A stretch of 64,000 nt of DNA from JAFEDN01 sp963712715 (lineage in GTDB: Bacteria > Pseudomonadota > Gammaproteobacteria > Coxiellales > Coxiellaceae): positions 1-64,000 of the forward strand of contig CAVQJI010000040.1 of NCBI GenBank assembly GCA_963712715.1, read 5' to 3'. Within the stretch, counting starts at the first letter, position 1; the number at the start of each line of letters is the position of its first letter. A model generated the notes under the pieces. It saw nothing but the letters and a program-made list of their open reading frames with translations, made no database searches and had not been told where the DNA came from. Positions 53,790 through 62,195 of this stretch are shown here, piece after piece. Both the position numbers and the translations under genes were made by a program.

Positions 53790-54764
53790 ATGAAAGGAAC
53801 ATACCATTTCGAAGATGATTCTGATTTGTCCGAATCTGAGATAGAAATAGACCCATGGGATTCACAGCTAATGAGATTAGATAACTCCGACTTTCTATCG
53901 GATACTGATTCCGATGCAGAAATCGTAGGTACTTCAGGGTTTGGGAATCCTGAACTTCCACTCGTTGACAATGAAGATTTTGAACTGATTAATTTTAAAT
54001 CAAATACAGAAATAAAAGCGGAAACTCTGGGACCTTCTCATCAATCGTCTGTCAATTTTGAAAGTCGGGAAGAGGACAATGAGGATTTTGTGCTTATTAC
54101 TCCTCGATCCAATGCAAAGATAGAAGCCAAACCGGCGTGGTCTTCCACGTTAATTCAGGATTCTGAAGATCAATTAGAAAATATTAATGTGCTGCTAATG
54201 ATGCAGGCATTCGCCCTGGCGGCCAGCATTTATTCCTCGCAACCCCGTCAGCAGCGGCCACTCCCTTTGCCTATAGAATACAAGCGTAGAGAAAATCCGG
54301 AAATTCCGAGATTGTCTTTGTCTCTTGGGTTATTCATGGTTGCTGGTGCAGAATACTACAGAATACCGTGGTCGATACTCGATGGGGAAATGAATTCAAT
54401 CTCTTCTAATAATATCTCTCGTGTATTCCCCCCCAGTTTCGTCAGTATGATGGGGATAGAAGCAAGTCAAAACTTGCCTGCACTCACTTTTCAGAACCAA
54501 ATTGTGGAAATTCCCTCAGGTGCTTTCCCATTGCCACAAATCTCTGAAATAAAAATACCTGCGAGAATAGGCGCCGCGAGTGAAGACCAGGATGATGATA
54601 AATCTCACCCTGAAACCAACTCTACGCCTGCACGGCAAGGTCCCGACACTGTGGCTGAGAGCAGCGCCGGACGCCGTCGTTTTGGCATAACTGCTTATCT
54701 CGCATCAACCGATTGTCTGCGCAGATTTTTGGGGCCAACGCGAGGGTCAAGTCTCGAAAATTAA
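53790..54764 (+). CDS. Unknown acidic protein with two tandem LIR-like motifs
   Basis: A 324-residue protein. The N-terminal 110 residues are acidic and probably disordered. They hold two related segments 36 residues apart: 'NEDFELINFKS' (Phe64) and 'NEDFVLITPRS' (Phe100). Both fit the acidic-[W/F/Y]-x-x-[L/I/V] pattern of Atg8/LC3-interacting regions, and the first closely resembles the ATG13 LIR. The rest is unrecognised, with an acidic 'EDQDDDKS' segment near the end. The start at 53790 fits TGAGGG better than the ATG at 53784. The last residues 'GSSLEN' and the stop are encoded by a palindromic repeat. Confidence 0.6.
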   Translation: MKGTYHFEDDSDLSESEIEIDPWDSQLMRLDNSDFLSDTDSDAEIVGTSGFGNPELPLVDNEDFELINFKSNTEIKAETLGPSHQSSVNFESREEDNEDFVLITPRSNAKIEAKPAWSSTLIQDSEDQLENINVLLMMQAFALAASIYSSQPRQQRPLPLPIEYKRRENPEIPRLSLSLGLFMVAGAEYYRIPWSILDGEMNSISSNNISRVFPPSFVSMMGIEASQNLPALTFQNQIVEIPSGAFPLPQISEIKIPARIGAASEDQDDDKSHPETNSTPARQGPDTVAESSAGRRRFGITAYLASTDCLRRFLGPTRGSSLEN

Positions 54765-54809
54765 GCAGATTTTAATCCGCTTAATTTTCAATTTTCGAGA
54801 CTTGACCCC
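54744..54809. repeat. Palindrome with GGGTCAAGTCTCGAAAAT ends, copy 2
   Basis: The outer arms match copy 1 (52948-53016), but the centre differs (AATTAAGCAGAT…ATCCGCTTAATT). The stop codons of two convergent genes both fall inside it ('SSLEN' on the plus strand, 'VSKIEN' on the minus strand). Confidence 0.88.
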
Positions 54810-56316
54810 TTAAATATCGGCAGAAAAATAAAGCGATGACGCCTAATCCGGCATAAACCAGCATCACGGCGTGAAAAGCGGTGAGAAAACTGTGTTGCGC
54901 CATCGGCAACAATACCGCGGCTTGTGAGGGAAAAAATTGCGGCAATAAATGCAGCGGTTGCGCGCCGCTGACGATATCCTGCAATGCGGATTGCCGGACA
55001 AGCGGGGCAATGTCAGCCCGTGCGGCCAGGTGATTAAAGTGAGCCGAGCTTAACAAACTCAAACACGCCCCGGAGATGGCGATTCCCGTGCTGCTCATCA
55101 GGCCGGCGGTGGTGGTAAAAATCCCCATGCCAACGCCTTTTTTTTCTGAAGGCAAACAATGGACGGCGGCAAAATTACTGGCCGGAAACATAATGCCGGT
55201 GGCGATGCCGATGGCGATCAGGCCTGTTCCCAGAACCCAGATATTTAAATGTGATGAGGTCAGCGTCAGCACTGAAAATCCTATAATGATGCAACATTGC
55301 GAGATAATTAACGGCAGCCGCACGCCGACCTGATCGATATATCGTCCTACCAGCGGCGCTAAAATTCCCATGACGACACTCATCAACAAAATCAGCAGCC
55401 CGGACTGTGTGGGAGAGTAGCCAAGAAAATTCTGCAGATAAAGTGGCAAAATAAAATAGAAACCAAAAAAGATAAATTGAAAAATCGGGCGAATAATATT
55501 AATGGCGGCGAATACCTTATTTTTAAAGAGAGATAAATCGACCCAGGGATGTGAGAGATGCGGTTGCATGATTAACATAATTACCAAAAGAATAATTCCC
55601 CCACCAAAAGTTGCCAGAAATAATGCGGAATGCAGTCCCCACTGGTTGAGTTGATTCAGCGCCGTTAAAACGGCTAATAATCCCGCGATGAGTAAAATAA
55701 CGCTGGGAATATGCGGAGGACTTTTTCGGCCGGAACCGTGCAGGCCGGCCTGGCATTTGCTCCAGATAATCAGCATCACTGCGGGACATATCGGTAAATT
55801 GATAATAAACGCCCACCGCCATCCCAGCCATTGCACGATAACGCCGCCGAGCGTTGGCCCCACCGCCTGACTGACGCCGGTAAAAGTTGAGAGCAGCCCC
55901 ATTGCGGCGCCACGCTGATATTCCGGAAACGATTCGCCGATCAGGATTAACGTCAATGGAAAAGAGATGCCAATCCCCAGGCCCTGTAACGAGCGTCCGG
56001 CCACGATCATCCATGAGTTCATCGCCACGCTGGCGATTAACGAGCCCAGGGCAAAGACGGCCATTCCCCACAGATAAATTTTCCGCCTTCCAAACTGATC
56101 AGCGAAATGGCCAGCCAGCATCGTGACGCAGGCAGAGGCGAGGATAAAGCTGTTATTAATCCATTGTAAACTGGTCAGGCTGATATGGAAGATTCTGGCG
56201 ATGACAGGCAAAGCTAAATTAACGATAGTCAGATCGAGATTTAAAATCGTCACCGATAATCCAAAACCCACCAACACCCACCATTTATTGAGATAAAGTT
56301 CGGTGGAATTATTCAT
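54781..56316 (-). CDS. DHA2-family (EmrB/QacA-type) MFS drug exporter
   Basis: A 511-residue inner-membrane proton antiporter with about 14 helices. Motif A is 'GHFADQFGRRKIYLWG', motif B-like 'MIVAGRSLQGLGIGISFPL' and motif C-like 'GVSQAVGPTLGGVIV'. 'NLDLTIVNLALPVIA' at the first helix is typical of the DHA2 group with its conserved Asp. The likely role is export of drugs or toxic organics. No EmrA-type partner is adjacent. The start at 56316 is preferred over 56343 because GAGA lies at proper spacing. The gene follows vapC closely and could be co-transcribed with it. Confidence 0.9.
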   Translation of the reverse strand: MNNSTELYLNKWWVLVGFGLSVTILNLDLTIVNLALPVIARIFHISLTSLQWINNSFILASACVTMLAGHFADQFGRRKIYLWGMAVFALGSLIASVAMNSWMIVAGRSLQGLGIGISFPLTLILIGESFPEYQRGAAMGLLSTFTGVSQAVGPTLGGVIVQWLGWRWAFIINLPICPAVMLIIWSKCQAGLHGSGRKSPPHIPSVILLIAGLLAVLTALNQLNQWGLHSALFLATFGGGIILLVIMLIMQPHLSHPWVDLSLFKNKVFAAINIIRPIFQFIFFGFYFILPLYLQNFLGYSPTQSGLLILLMSVVMGILAPLVGRYIDQVGVRLPLIISQCCIIIGFSVLTLTSSHLNIWVLGTGLIAIGIATGIMFPASNFAAVHCLPSEKKGVGMGIFTTTAGLMSSTGIAISGACLSLLSSAHFNHLAARADIAPLVRQSALQDIVSGAQPLHLLPQFFPSQAAVLLPMAQHSFLTAFHAVMLVYAGLGVIALFFCRYLRGQVSKIEN

Positions 56317-56349
56317 ATGTTTTTCTCTGCGATGTATTTGCATCCTTTA

Positions 56350-56763
56350 TTAATCTTTCCAGGGATTAATAATTTCTAAACTGGAATGTGAAAAATCCAT
56401 AGTATTTCTGGTCACTATGCTCAAATCAAAGTGGAGAGCAGTGGCTGCGATTAAGCTGTCTATTGCTGATAAAGGCTGTTTGATTTGTGCTAATAACCGG
56501 CCCCATCGGTCAGCGACCGCTAAGTCTATTGAAAGAATACGGTTTTGAAACCATTCGGGTAGCTGATGTTCTAACCAGATTCGGAGTTTTTCTTTTTTAG
56601 AGCCATCTGACATTTTATCCACTCCTTTACGGATTTCACCTATAGTCAGGGCACTGATATAAAGTTTATCATTAGGAACAGATTGAAACCATTGCATAAC
56701 CTGCCTGTCAGGAGTTTTTTTAACCAGCTCGGAAATAACGTTAGTATCTATTAAATAACTCAT
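56350..56763 (-). CDS. vapC: VapC-type PIN-domain toxin
   Basis: A 137-residue PIN-domain ribonuclease of the VapC/FitB type. The acidic active-site residues are visible: Asp in 'LIDTNVISEL', Glu in 'TIGEIRKG' and Asp in 'AIDSLIAATA'. VapC toxins usually cleave tRNA or rRNA and block translation. The start overlaps the antitoxin stop by 4 bp, the normal antitoxin-first operon. Confidence 0.9.
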   Translation of the reverse strand: MSYLIDTNVISELVKKTPDRQVMQWFQSVPNDKLYISALTIGEIRKGVDKMSDGSKKEKLRIWLEHQLPEWFQNRILSIDLAVADRWGRLLAQIKQPLSAIDSLIAATALHFDLSIVTRNTMDFSHSSLEIINPWKD

Positions 56764-57008
56764 AAATCAACATCGCGAGGTAAGGATTTATCGCGTTTCA
56801 ATTTTAGGTTGATTCCCACTAAAGGAGATTGGCGAATAAACTCAATAAAAGACAATGCAGGTTTTGTCAGACGATCATATTCATCCTTATTAATAACGAC
56901 GACTTTAGTCACCCCGTGAACAGTAATTTGTTGGGGCCCATCCATAATTGCATTTTGAATGAGCTGGCTGAGTTGTGCTTTGGCGGATTGTAATTGCCAG
57001 GATTTCAT
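56760..57008 (-). CDS. Phd/YefM-type antitoxin
   Basis: An 82-residue antitoxin. The N-terminal DNA-binding domain begins 'MKSWQLQSAKAQLSQLIQNA' and contains 'ITVHGVTKVVVINKDEYDRL', typical of Phd/YefM. The C-terminus should neutralise the PIN toxin. It overlaps the toxin gene by 4 bp. A palindrome just upstream could be its autoregulatory operator. Ribosome-binding site AGGAG. Confidence 0.88.
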   Translation of the reverse strand: MKSWQLQSAKAQLSQLIQNAIMDGPQQITVHGVTKVVVINKDEYDRLTKPALSFIEFIRQSPLVGINLKLKRDKSLPRDVDL

Positions 57009-57022
57009 AACGGTCTCCTAAA

Positions 57023-57039
57023 AACTAGTCTGTCTAGTT
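57023..57039. promoter_or_regulatory. Candidate operator of the antitoxin-toxin pair
   Basis: AACTAG-TCTGT-CTAGTT is a perfect 6-bp inverted repeat, 15 bp before the antitoxin start codon and next to AT-rich TATAAT-like sequence (57039-57050). Antitoxins of this family commonly bind such palindromes over their own promoter. It also lies upstream of radA. Confidence 0.55.
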
Positions 57040-57098
57040 ATAATAATATACGATGATTCAGGTATAGACAATAAGCAGCCGTGTTACCATAATGGGCC

Positions 57099-58463
57099 AT
57101 GACTAAAGCGAAAACTAAAATCGCCTATTTTTGCCGGGAATGCGGTAACGAGTTTCCCAAGTGGCAAGGACAGTGTACGGATTGCGGCGAATGGAACACA
57201 TTGACCGAAGCGCCGGTTCACAAAAAAAACTCTCCCGTACGGGGCCAGGGAGGATATGCGGGAGAAACCGCCAAAATCACTCCCCTGGCGGAAGTTTCCA
57301 GCCAGGATCAACCTCGTCTGGCGACCAGTCTGGCGGAATTCGACCATGTTTTAGGGGGCGGGCTGGTTTCGGATTCGGTAGTCCTGATTGGTGGCGATCC
57401 GGGAGTGGGAAAATCCACTCTGTTATTACAAATCCTGGCGCAAATGCCTTCCGAGTACCGGCCATTATACGTCACCGGCGAAGAATCGCTGCAACAGGTG
57501 GCGCTGCGCGCGCGCCGTTTGGGCGTGGCGGCAGATCATCTGACTTTACTGACCGAGACCAACGTTGAAAAAATTTTGGCGCTGGCAGGGCCGCACCAAC
57601 CGCGAGTAATGGTGATCGATTCCGTGCAGACAGTGTACACAGACGCCATTCCTTCTGCGCCCGGCGGTGTGAGTCAGGTTCGTGAAAGCACCGCGCAGTT
57701 AGTCCGTTTTGCCAAGCAAAAAGGAATTGCATTATTTCTGATTGGCCATGTCACTAAAGAAGGTGCGATCGCTGGCCCGCGTGTTCTCGAGCACATGGTG
57801 GATACGGTATTATATTTTGAAAATCAGAATGACAGCCGTTTTCGCATTATCAGAGCAATCAAAAACCGTTTTGGCGCCGTCAACGAGCTGGGAGTCTTTG
57901 CGATGACTGACCAGGGACTTAAACAGGTCAGTAACCCATCCGCGATTTTTTTATCCCGTTACCAAACTCCGGTTGCGGGCAGTGTGGTCATGGTGACCTG
58001 GGAGGGTAGCCGGCCTTTACTGGTGGAGGTTCAGGCATTAGTGGATACCAGCCACCTTGCCAACCCCCGGCGTTTAACCTTGGGATTAGACCAAAACCGT
58101 TTATCGATGTTGCTGGCGGTCCTGCACCGTCACGGTAATGTGGCGACGTATGATCAGGACGTGTTTGTGAATGTGGTGGGCGGTTTGCGCGTCATGGAAA
58201 CCGGTGCGGATTTAGCCTTAATTTTGGCGGTATTGTCGAGTTTACGTAATAAACCGTTGCCGGTTGATTTAATCGTGTTCGGTGAAATTGGTTTGGCCGG
58301 TGAAATCCGCCCAGTCCCGAGCGGCCAGGAACGCTTGAAAGAGGCGGCAAAACACGGCTTTAAACGCGCGATTATCCCCAAAGCCAACGCTCCAAAAAAC
58401 GACCCTCCCGGCATGACCGTGGTAGCGATAGAGCGCCTGAATGAAATTTTTGGGAATATCTAG
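57099..58463 (+). CDS. radA: DNA repair protein RadA
   Basis: A 454-residue RecA-like helicase for branch migration in recombination. The zinc finger has Cys12, Cys15, Cys26 and Cys29. Walker A is 'GGDPGVGKSTLLLQ' near residue 97, the RadA-specific 'KNRFG' motif is near 255, and a Lon-protease-like domain makes up the C-terminal 170 residues. Length is normal. A ~108-bp decayed copy of part of this gene (58100-58200 region) lies at 61548-61655. Confidence 0.97.
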   Translation: MTKAKTKIAYFCRECGNEFPKWQGQCTDCGEWNTLTEAPVHKKNSPVRGQGGYAGETAKITPLAEVSSQDQPRLATSLAEFDHVLGGGLVSDSVVLIGGDPGVGKSTLLLQILAQMPSEYRPLYVTGEESLQQVALRARRLGVAADHLTLLTETNVEKILALAGPHQPRVMVIDSVQTVYTDAIPSAPGGVSQVRESTAQLVRFAKQKGIALFLIGHVTKEGAIAGPRVLEHMVDTVLYFENQNDSRFRIIRAIKNRFGAVNELGVFAMTDQGLKQVSNPSAIFLSRYQTPVAGSVVMVTWEGSRPLLVEVQALVDTSHLANPRRLTLGLDQNRLSMLLAVLHRHGNVATYDQDVFVNVVGGLRVMETGADLALILAVLSSLRNKPLPVDLIVFGEIGLAGEIRPVPSGQERLKEAAKHGFKRAIIPKANAPKNDPPGMTVVAIERLNEIFGNI

Positions 58464-58524
58464 TGCAAATTTAATATTGGCTTAAGAAACCTGCGTTATT
58501 TTTATAAAATAATTAGGGGGAGCC

Positions 58525-58677
58525 ATGCGTAGAGAAACAGTAATAATAGCCTTGGATCACAGGGTTACATATCTAAAGATCTTACATAGGGGTAATAAAA
58601 AAATATTAGACAAGCTGGAAGTACTTTCCGGCCTTTTAAGAAAAATAACAGACGAATTAGGGGTTATACAGAATTAG
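58525..58677 (+). other. Likely 5' coding segment of the following unknown gene, before a frame break
   Basis: A 50-codon frame with a strong ribosome-binding site (AGGGGGA) and ATG ends at TAG 58675-58677. About 20 bases earlier another frame opens ('GYTELGPGRKNYLTRF') and runs without a stop into the gene annotated at 58872. The helical sequence 'LDKLEVLSGLLRKITDE' fits as its N-terminus. This explains the apparent 400-bp gap after radA. Confidence 0.6.
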
Positions 58678-58871
58678 GACCCGGTAGAAAGAACTATCTT
58701 ACACGTTTTTTATCTTGCCTCGATTCCGATTTAAGAGGAACTCGAAGTTTAGCTAACATTCTTTTACCATATATAAAATATGATACTGCCTTTACGGAGC
58801 CTCGTAAAAACCAGGAAATCAAAACAGTTACTCTTATAAAAGAATCCAAAGAAGCGAACAATAACCCTCAG

Positions 58872-59960
58872 TTGGTTTCCGAAGTAGAAGCTTTATCTAA
58901 ATGGATTGAGGATGAGTTTCTGCAAAAAGTTTATAAGAATATACTTCAGGCTTCTTTAAAGAAGATAGCGGAATATTTAAAGGAACTACCAAATTTAGAA
59001 TCGAATAAAGGTGCAAATGATTTCTTAAAAAAGTATTTTACAAACGTTGCCAGGGTCTTATCAAGCCATGAATTTTCAGAGGAAGCTTTAGCATTAGATA
59101 TAATAAATGCTTCCAGGGTAAACAAGTGTCTAAAAAAATTTGACCCGGTTGCTAACAAAAAATCCATAGATAAAAGGATCTTTTCTTTACAGTCGAGGTT
59201 TGGAATATTATCGGAACATCATGGGATAAGTTGGCGTTTGATCTTACTTTCGGCTCATTTAAATCAAATAATACAATTGGATCCACAGTATAATAGTTCT
59301 TTTTTAGTAGATTCATTCTATAAAATCAACTCTCTTTTAAACATTTCCCGTTTTGATAATACAGTCCAGGGAAAAGTGGAGAGGGCAATAGTTATTGCCG
59401 ATGATCTAATAAAAAAACTTGATAAAACTCAAAATAAAAGTAAAACTATTATAGTCAAATCTGAAGAAAGAAATTCTGGCAGTACACAAAATGGAAAAAA
59501 CGAAAATAAATCGCAGATACGTATATTAATACAGAATAATATAGTTCCATATGAACTCAAAGAAACAAAGTCCCCAGAATTAAATCAGAATATTCAACGA
59601 AGTTTCGAAAATCTAAAAAATCTTATTATCAGTGACTATTGGGATAATACATCCACCTTTGGTATTTGTGCCGCTGAGGGGATTCAGCTAATGAGAACAG
59701 AGCTGATTAATTCAAAAAAAGATGAAAAAGAAATGAATTTCGATAATATTTATAAAAAATTGCAAGCAATCGCGAAATCCCGATCAAAGATAAAGTATTG
59801 TTTTTTTGATCCAAGAATAAGAGACAACAGAGTTAAAAAAATTTATGAAGCCTTTAAAGCGAGTGAAGATATCGTTGCTTTATCAGAGAATGCAGAATAC
59901 AAGGAAATTTTGAAATCAAAAGAAGAAACACAGAAGAAACTTCAGCAGAGAATTTTATAA
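58872..59960 (+). CDS. Unknown effector-like protein (5' part frame-broken)
   Basis: A 362-residue helical protein from a TTG, but coding sense continues upstream in frame to about 58640 ('RFLSCLDSDLRGTRSLANIL', 'PYIKYDTAF'). The true gene is probably 58525-59960, about 475 residues, with one break near 58660. The C-terminal third has 'SDYWDNTSTFG', a DYW-like motif reminiscent of 'DYWKND' in the partial gene at the window start, and then a helical end. It is AT-rich with no signal peptide. I do not recognise the family. Confidence 0.6.
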   Translation: MVSEVEALSKWIEDEFLQKVYKNILQASLKKIAEYLKELPNLESNKGANDFLKKYFTNVARVLSSHEFSEEALALDIINASRVNKCLKKFDPVANKKSIDKRIFSLQSRFGILSEHHGISWRLILLSAHLNQIIQLDPQYNSSFLVDSFYKINSLLNISRFDNTVQGKVERAIVIADDLIKKLDKTQNKSKTIIVKSEERNSGSTQNGKNENKSQIRILIQNNIVPYELKETKSPELNQNIQRSFENLKNLIISDYWDNTSTFGICAAEGIQLMRTELINSKKDEKEMNFDNIYKKLQAIAKSRSKIKYCFFDPRIRDNRVKKIYEAFKASEDIVALSENAEYKEILKSKEETQKKLQQRIL

Positions 59961-59989
59961 TTCCTGTTGATAGAATCAATTTTCGATAT

Positions 59990-60076
59990 CGTCATTGCGA
60001 GCGCGAGCGAAGCAATCCAGTAAAAAGTTTCTACAAGCTCTGAACTGGATTGCTTCCGCTCGCGCTCGCAATGACG
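59990..60076. repeat. Dispersed palindrome, family CGTCATTGCGAG, copy 4
   Basis: Arms CGTCATTGCGAGCGCGAGCG and CGCTCGCGCTCGCAATGACG with one extra C in the right inner arm (GCTTCCGCTCG). The centre is GTTTCTACAAGC. It lies between convergent genes. Confidence 0.9.
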
Positions 60077-60173
60077 TACTCCCTGCGCCCAGCCGCTTAT
60101 GTTAACGCCTATGATCCTTCGCTGGAATGACACGTCTAAATTGAGTATATGTACCAATAGGAACAGGGAGTTA

Positions 60174-61184
60174 CTATTTTTTATTGGAAAATTGCCGATA
60201 GACATCTTCGGCTAATAAAAAGTTGACCGCCGCGGTTGTGTGGATTCGGTCATAGAAAAAATATTCCTGTGAATTTTTACAAACAGCGCCGACGATATGT
60301 TGGTAATCATTTTTATAATTTTTGTAACAAGGGATAGAGCCATATTGAAGATTGTAATTTTGATTATCCATTGAATAAGAATAGCCATTTTTTTTAATAT
60401 TAGAAAAAATAACATTGTCGAATTTAAAAATATCATAAATAAAAATTTTGGGCTTATTTTTTAAATTTTTCTCTAAACGGCTATTAAAGGTTAGAATAGA
60501 TTTATCCAAATATTGTCTGTAATATCTATCTGCAATATTGAGCGGGAAATATTTTTTAGAATTTAGGAATTCAATAAAAGGCACGTAAGTTAAATTTCTT
60601 ATATTAAAAACAATAATCTGTTGTGCTCCACTTTGGATAAGTCGATTAATTTGCACGGTTTCCAGATTGGCAAGATGAGTAAAAAAAGTGTTTGGATGGT
60701 TATGAAATAACGGCGCATAATCGTTAGTGCCTATAAAGACAACGATAAGATCTTCCGGTGAAAAGACACCATATTTTTCCAGATAGGTATCTATTTGTTG
60801 AGAAAGATTTGGAACTATATAAAATTTTAAAGGATTACCGTGAATTTTTTCTTTAACGGGTTGCAAGATCCTGGCGCCGCCATAAGCCATATCTATGAAT
60901 TTATTTCTATCTCCCGGGTCAATATTAAAATATCCAGCGAAATATTCAGCCCAAGCGGGCCCGTTACTGAAACGCCCTTGGTAATATAGAAGGGAGTTGG
61001 GAATAGCTTCTTGAGTGAGTTGATAAACATTTCCATTATCTGAGTAGCTATCACCGAAGATAATCAATTTTTGGTACTGATTTACAATGGAATCGTTGGC
61101 AAACCCTGATGTTAAAATGAGTGATAATAAGGCTGCCCAAATAAGTTTAGATATCCTGTTTTTCATAGAGTCTATTCTGTTCAT
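60174..61184 (-). CDS. Secreted GDSL/SGNH lipase or phospholipase
   Basis: A 336-residue protein with a signal peptide ('LIWAALLSLILTSGFA', cleavage before 'NDSIV'). The SGNH blocks are in order: block I 'FGDSYSDNGN' with the nucleophile Ser, 'GRFSNGPAWAEYFAGYF', block III 'VFIGTNDYAPLF' with the oxyanion Asn, and block V 'DRIHTTAAVNF' with the catalytic Asp/His. This layout matches the secreted lysophospholipase/acyltransferase group that includes Legionella PlaA. It is probably exported to the periplasm or beyond and acts on phospholipids or lysophospholipids. Confidence 0.88.
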   Translation of the reverse strand: MNRIDSMKNRISKLIWAALLSLILTSGFANDSIVNQYQKLIIFGDSYSDNGNVYQLTQEAIPNSLLYYQGRFSNGPAWAEYFAGYFNIDPGDRNKFIDMAYGGARILQPVKEKIHGNPLKFYIVPNLSQQIDTYLEKYGVFSPEDLIVVFIGTNDYAPLFHNHPNTFFTHLANLETVQINRLIQSGAQQIIVFNIRNLTYVPFIEFLNSKKYFPLNIADRYYRQYLDKSILTFNSRLEKNLKNKPKIFIYDIFKFDNVIFSNIKKNGYSYSMDNQNYNLQYGSIPCYKNYKNDYQHIVGAVCKNSQEYFFYDRIHTTAAVNFLLAEDVYRQFSNKK

Positions 61185-61271
61185 GATTTTTTTATTATAT
61201 AAATTTTAGATCAATTCCAGCATGAGACGAATTGAATTAAAAATATACATAAATAAGACGAAGTTAATTTT

Positions 61272-61438
61272 ACTCGACTTTAGCCATTTTTAGGATAAAG
61301 CCCAAAAAAAAGGCGTCATTGCGAGCGCGAGCGAAGCAATCCAGTGCAATATTTCTACAAAGATTGTACTGGATTGCTTCGCTCGCGCTCGCAATGACGG
61401 GCTTTTGTTCAATGGTATTAAAATGGCTAAAGTCGAGT
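61272..61438. repeat. Nested palindrome: family CGTCATTGCGAG copy 5 inside a second inverted repeat
   Basis: The inner element 61314-61399 has arms CGTCATTGCGAGCGCGAGCG and its complement. The outer arms are ACTCGACTTTAGCCATTTT (61272-61290) and AAAATGGCTAAAGTCGAGT (61420-61438), a perfect 19-bp match. The outer arms are unrelated to those around copy 2. Confidence 0.9.
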
Positions 61439-61547
61439 TTTATAGAAGTTTCCATTTTACTGAAACGGAAATCATAAAGATAGTAATTTCACATATCGTT
61501 ATAAACCTTTCATTGATCCAGGTCTCAACCTCACGATCACCTTTCTT

Positions 61548-61655
61548 AAAAAAACCATGCCGCTTTATCGATGCTGCCGGCGGTCTTGCACTTTATGGTG
61601 GTGTAGCGACGTATGGTATGATAAGGATGTGTTTGTGAATGTGGTGGGCGGTTTA
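61548..61655 (+). pseudogene. Decayed fragment of radA
   Basis: About 108 bp align with radA 58092-58195: 'TTTATCGATG.TGC.GGCGGTC' and 'GATGTGTTTGTGAATGTGG' match, with small indels and about 80% identity by eye. It is too short and shifted to encode anything. It lies 3.1 kb downstream of intact radA, on the same strand. Confidence 0.8.
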
Positions 61656-61663
61656 CGGTCATG

Positions 61664-62149
61664 CTACAAATACTCACAAATTATTTTAGAAACAGAATGT
61701 GAGTGGTCATCGTCAGATTTTGTAGTAGAGGATTTCTGAAACAGGCCGAATTGGGCCAGGAGCATAGATTTTATAGCGGTGCTATATTTTGGATTTGGTC
61801 TTAACGCCACAAAATGCCGGTTTTTTGGGCGGTATTCAATGGACAGGTTTTCTCCCTTTTGATCTTCGGTACGATAGATTTCATTCCATTGCTTATTTTG
61901 TTGCTGATAAATTACAATCGTCTGTTCTTTGCAACGTGCGGCGATATCTATTATGGATGTATTTGCTGATGTCTGCTGCGCATTGGATTGAAAGGCTATC
62001 CGGCCACAAAATCCTCCATAGGCAGATTGATTACTATAATATTCCCTAACATATTGTCGATAAATGATTGGATGACTACAATATTCATCCAGTTTCCGTT
62101 CTTTTTCCAGAATTTTTTGATCTAATGTTAAAAATAATTGATAAGCCAA
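61664..62149 (-). pseudogene. C-terminal fragment of a broken ankyrin-protein gene
   Basis: A 161-residue frame starting at a TTG. Coding sense continues upstream without a start ('LPLSELRKFFTIFENRE', 62150-62215) and joins the frame ending at 62196 after one base break. The sequence is hydrophilic with 'FCGRIAFQSNAQQ'. I read it as the C-terminus of the ankyrin gene that enters from the right end of the window. Confidence 0.55.
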
Positions 62150-62195
62150 GCCATTAGTTTCGCGATTTTCAAAAATTGTAAAAAATTTGCGTAAT

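Noticed and set aside
54744..54809. Palindrome as an ordinary intrinsic terminator only
   Set aside because: The ends are shared with the palindrome at 52948 while the centre differs, so a repeat family explains it better, although it may also terminate transcription.
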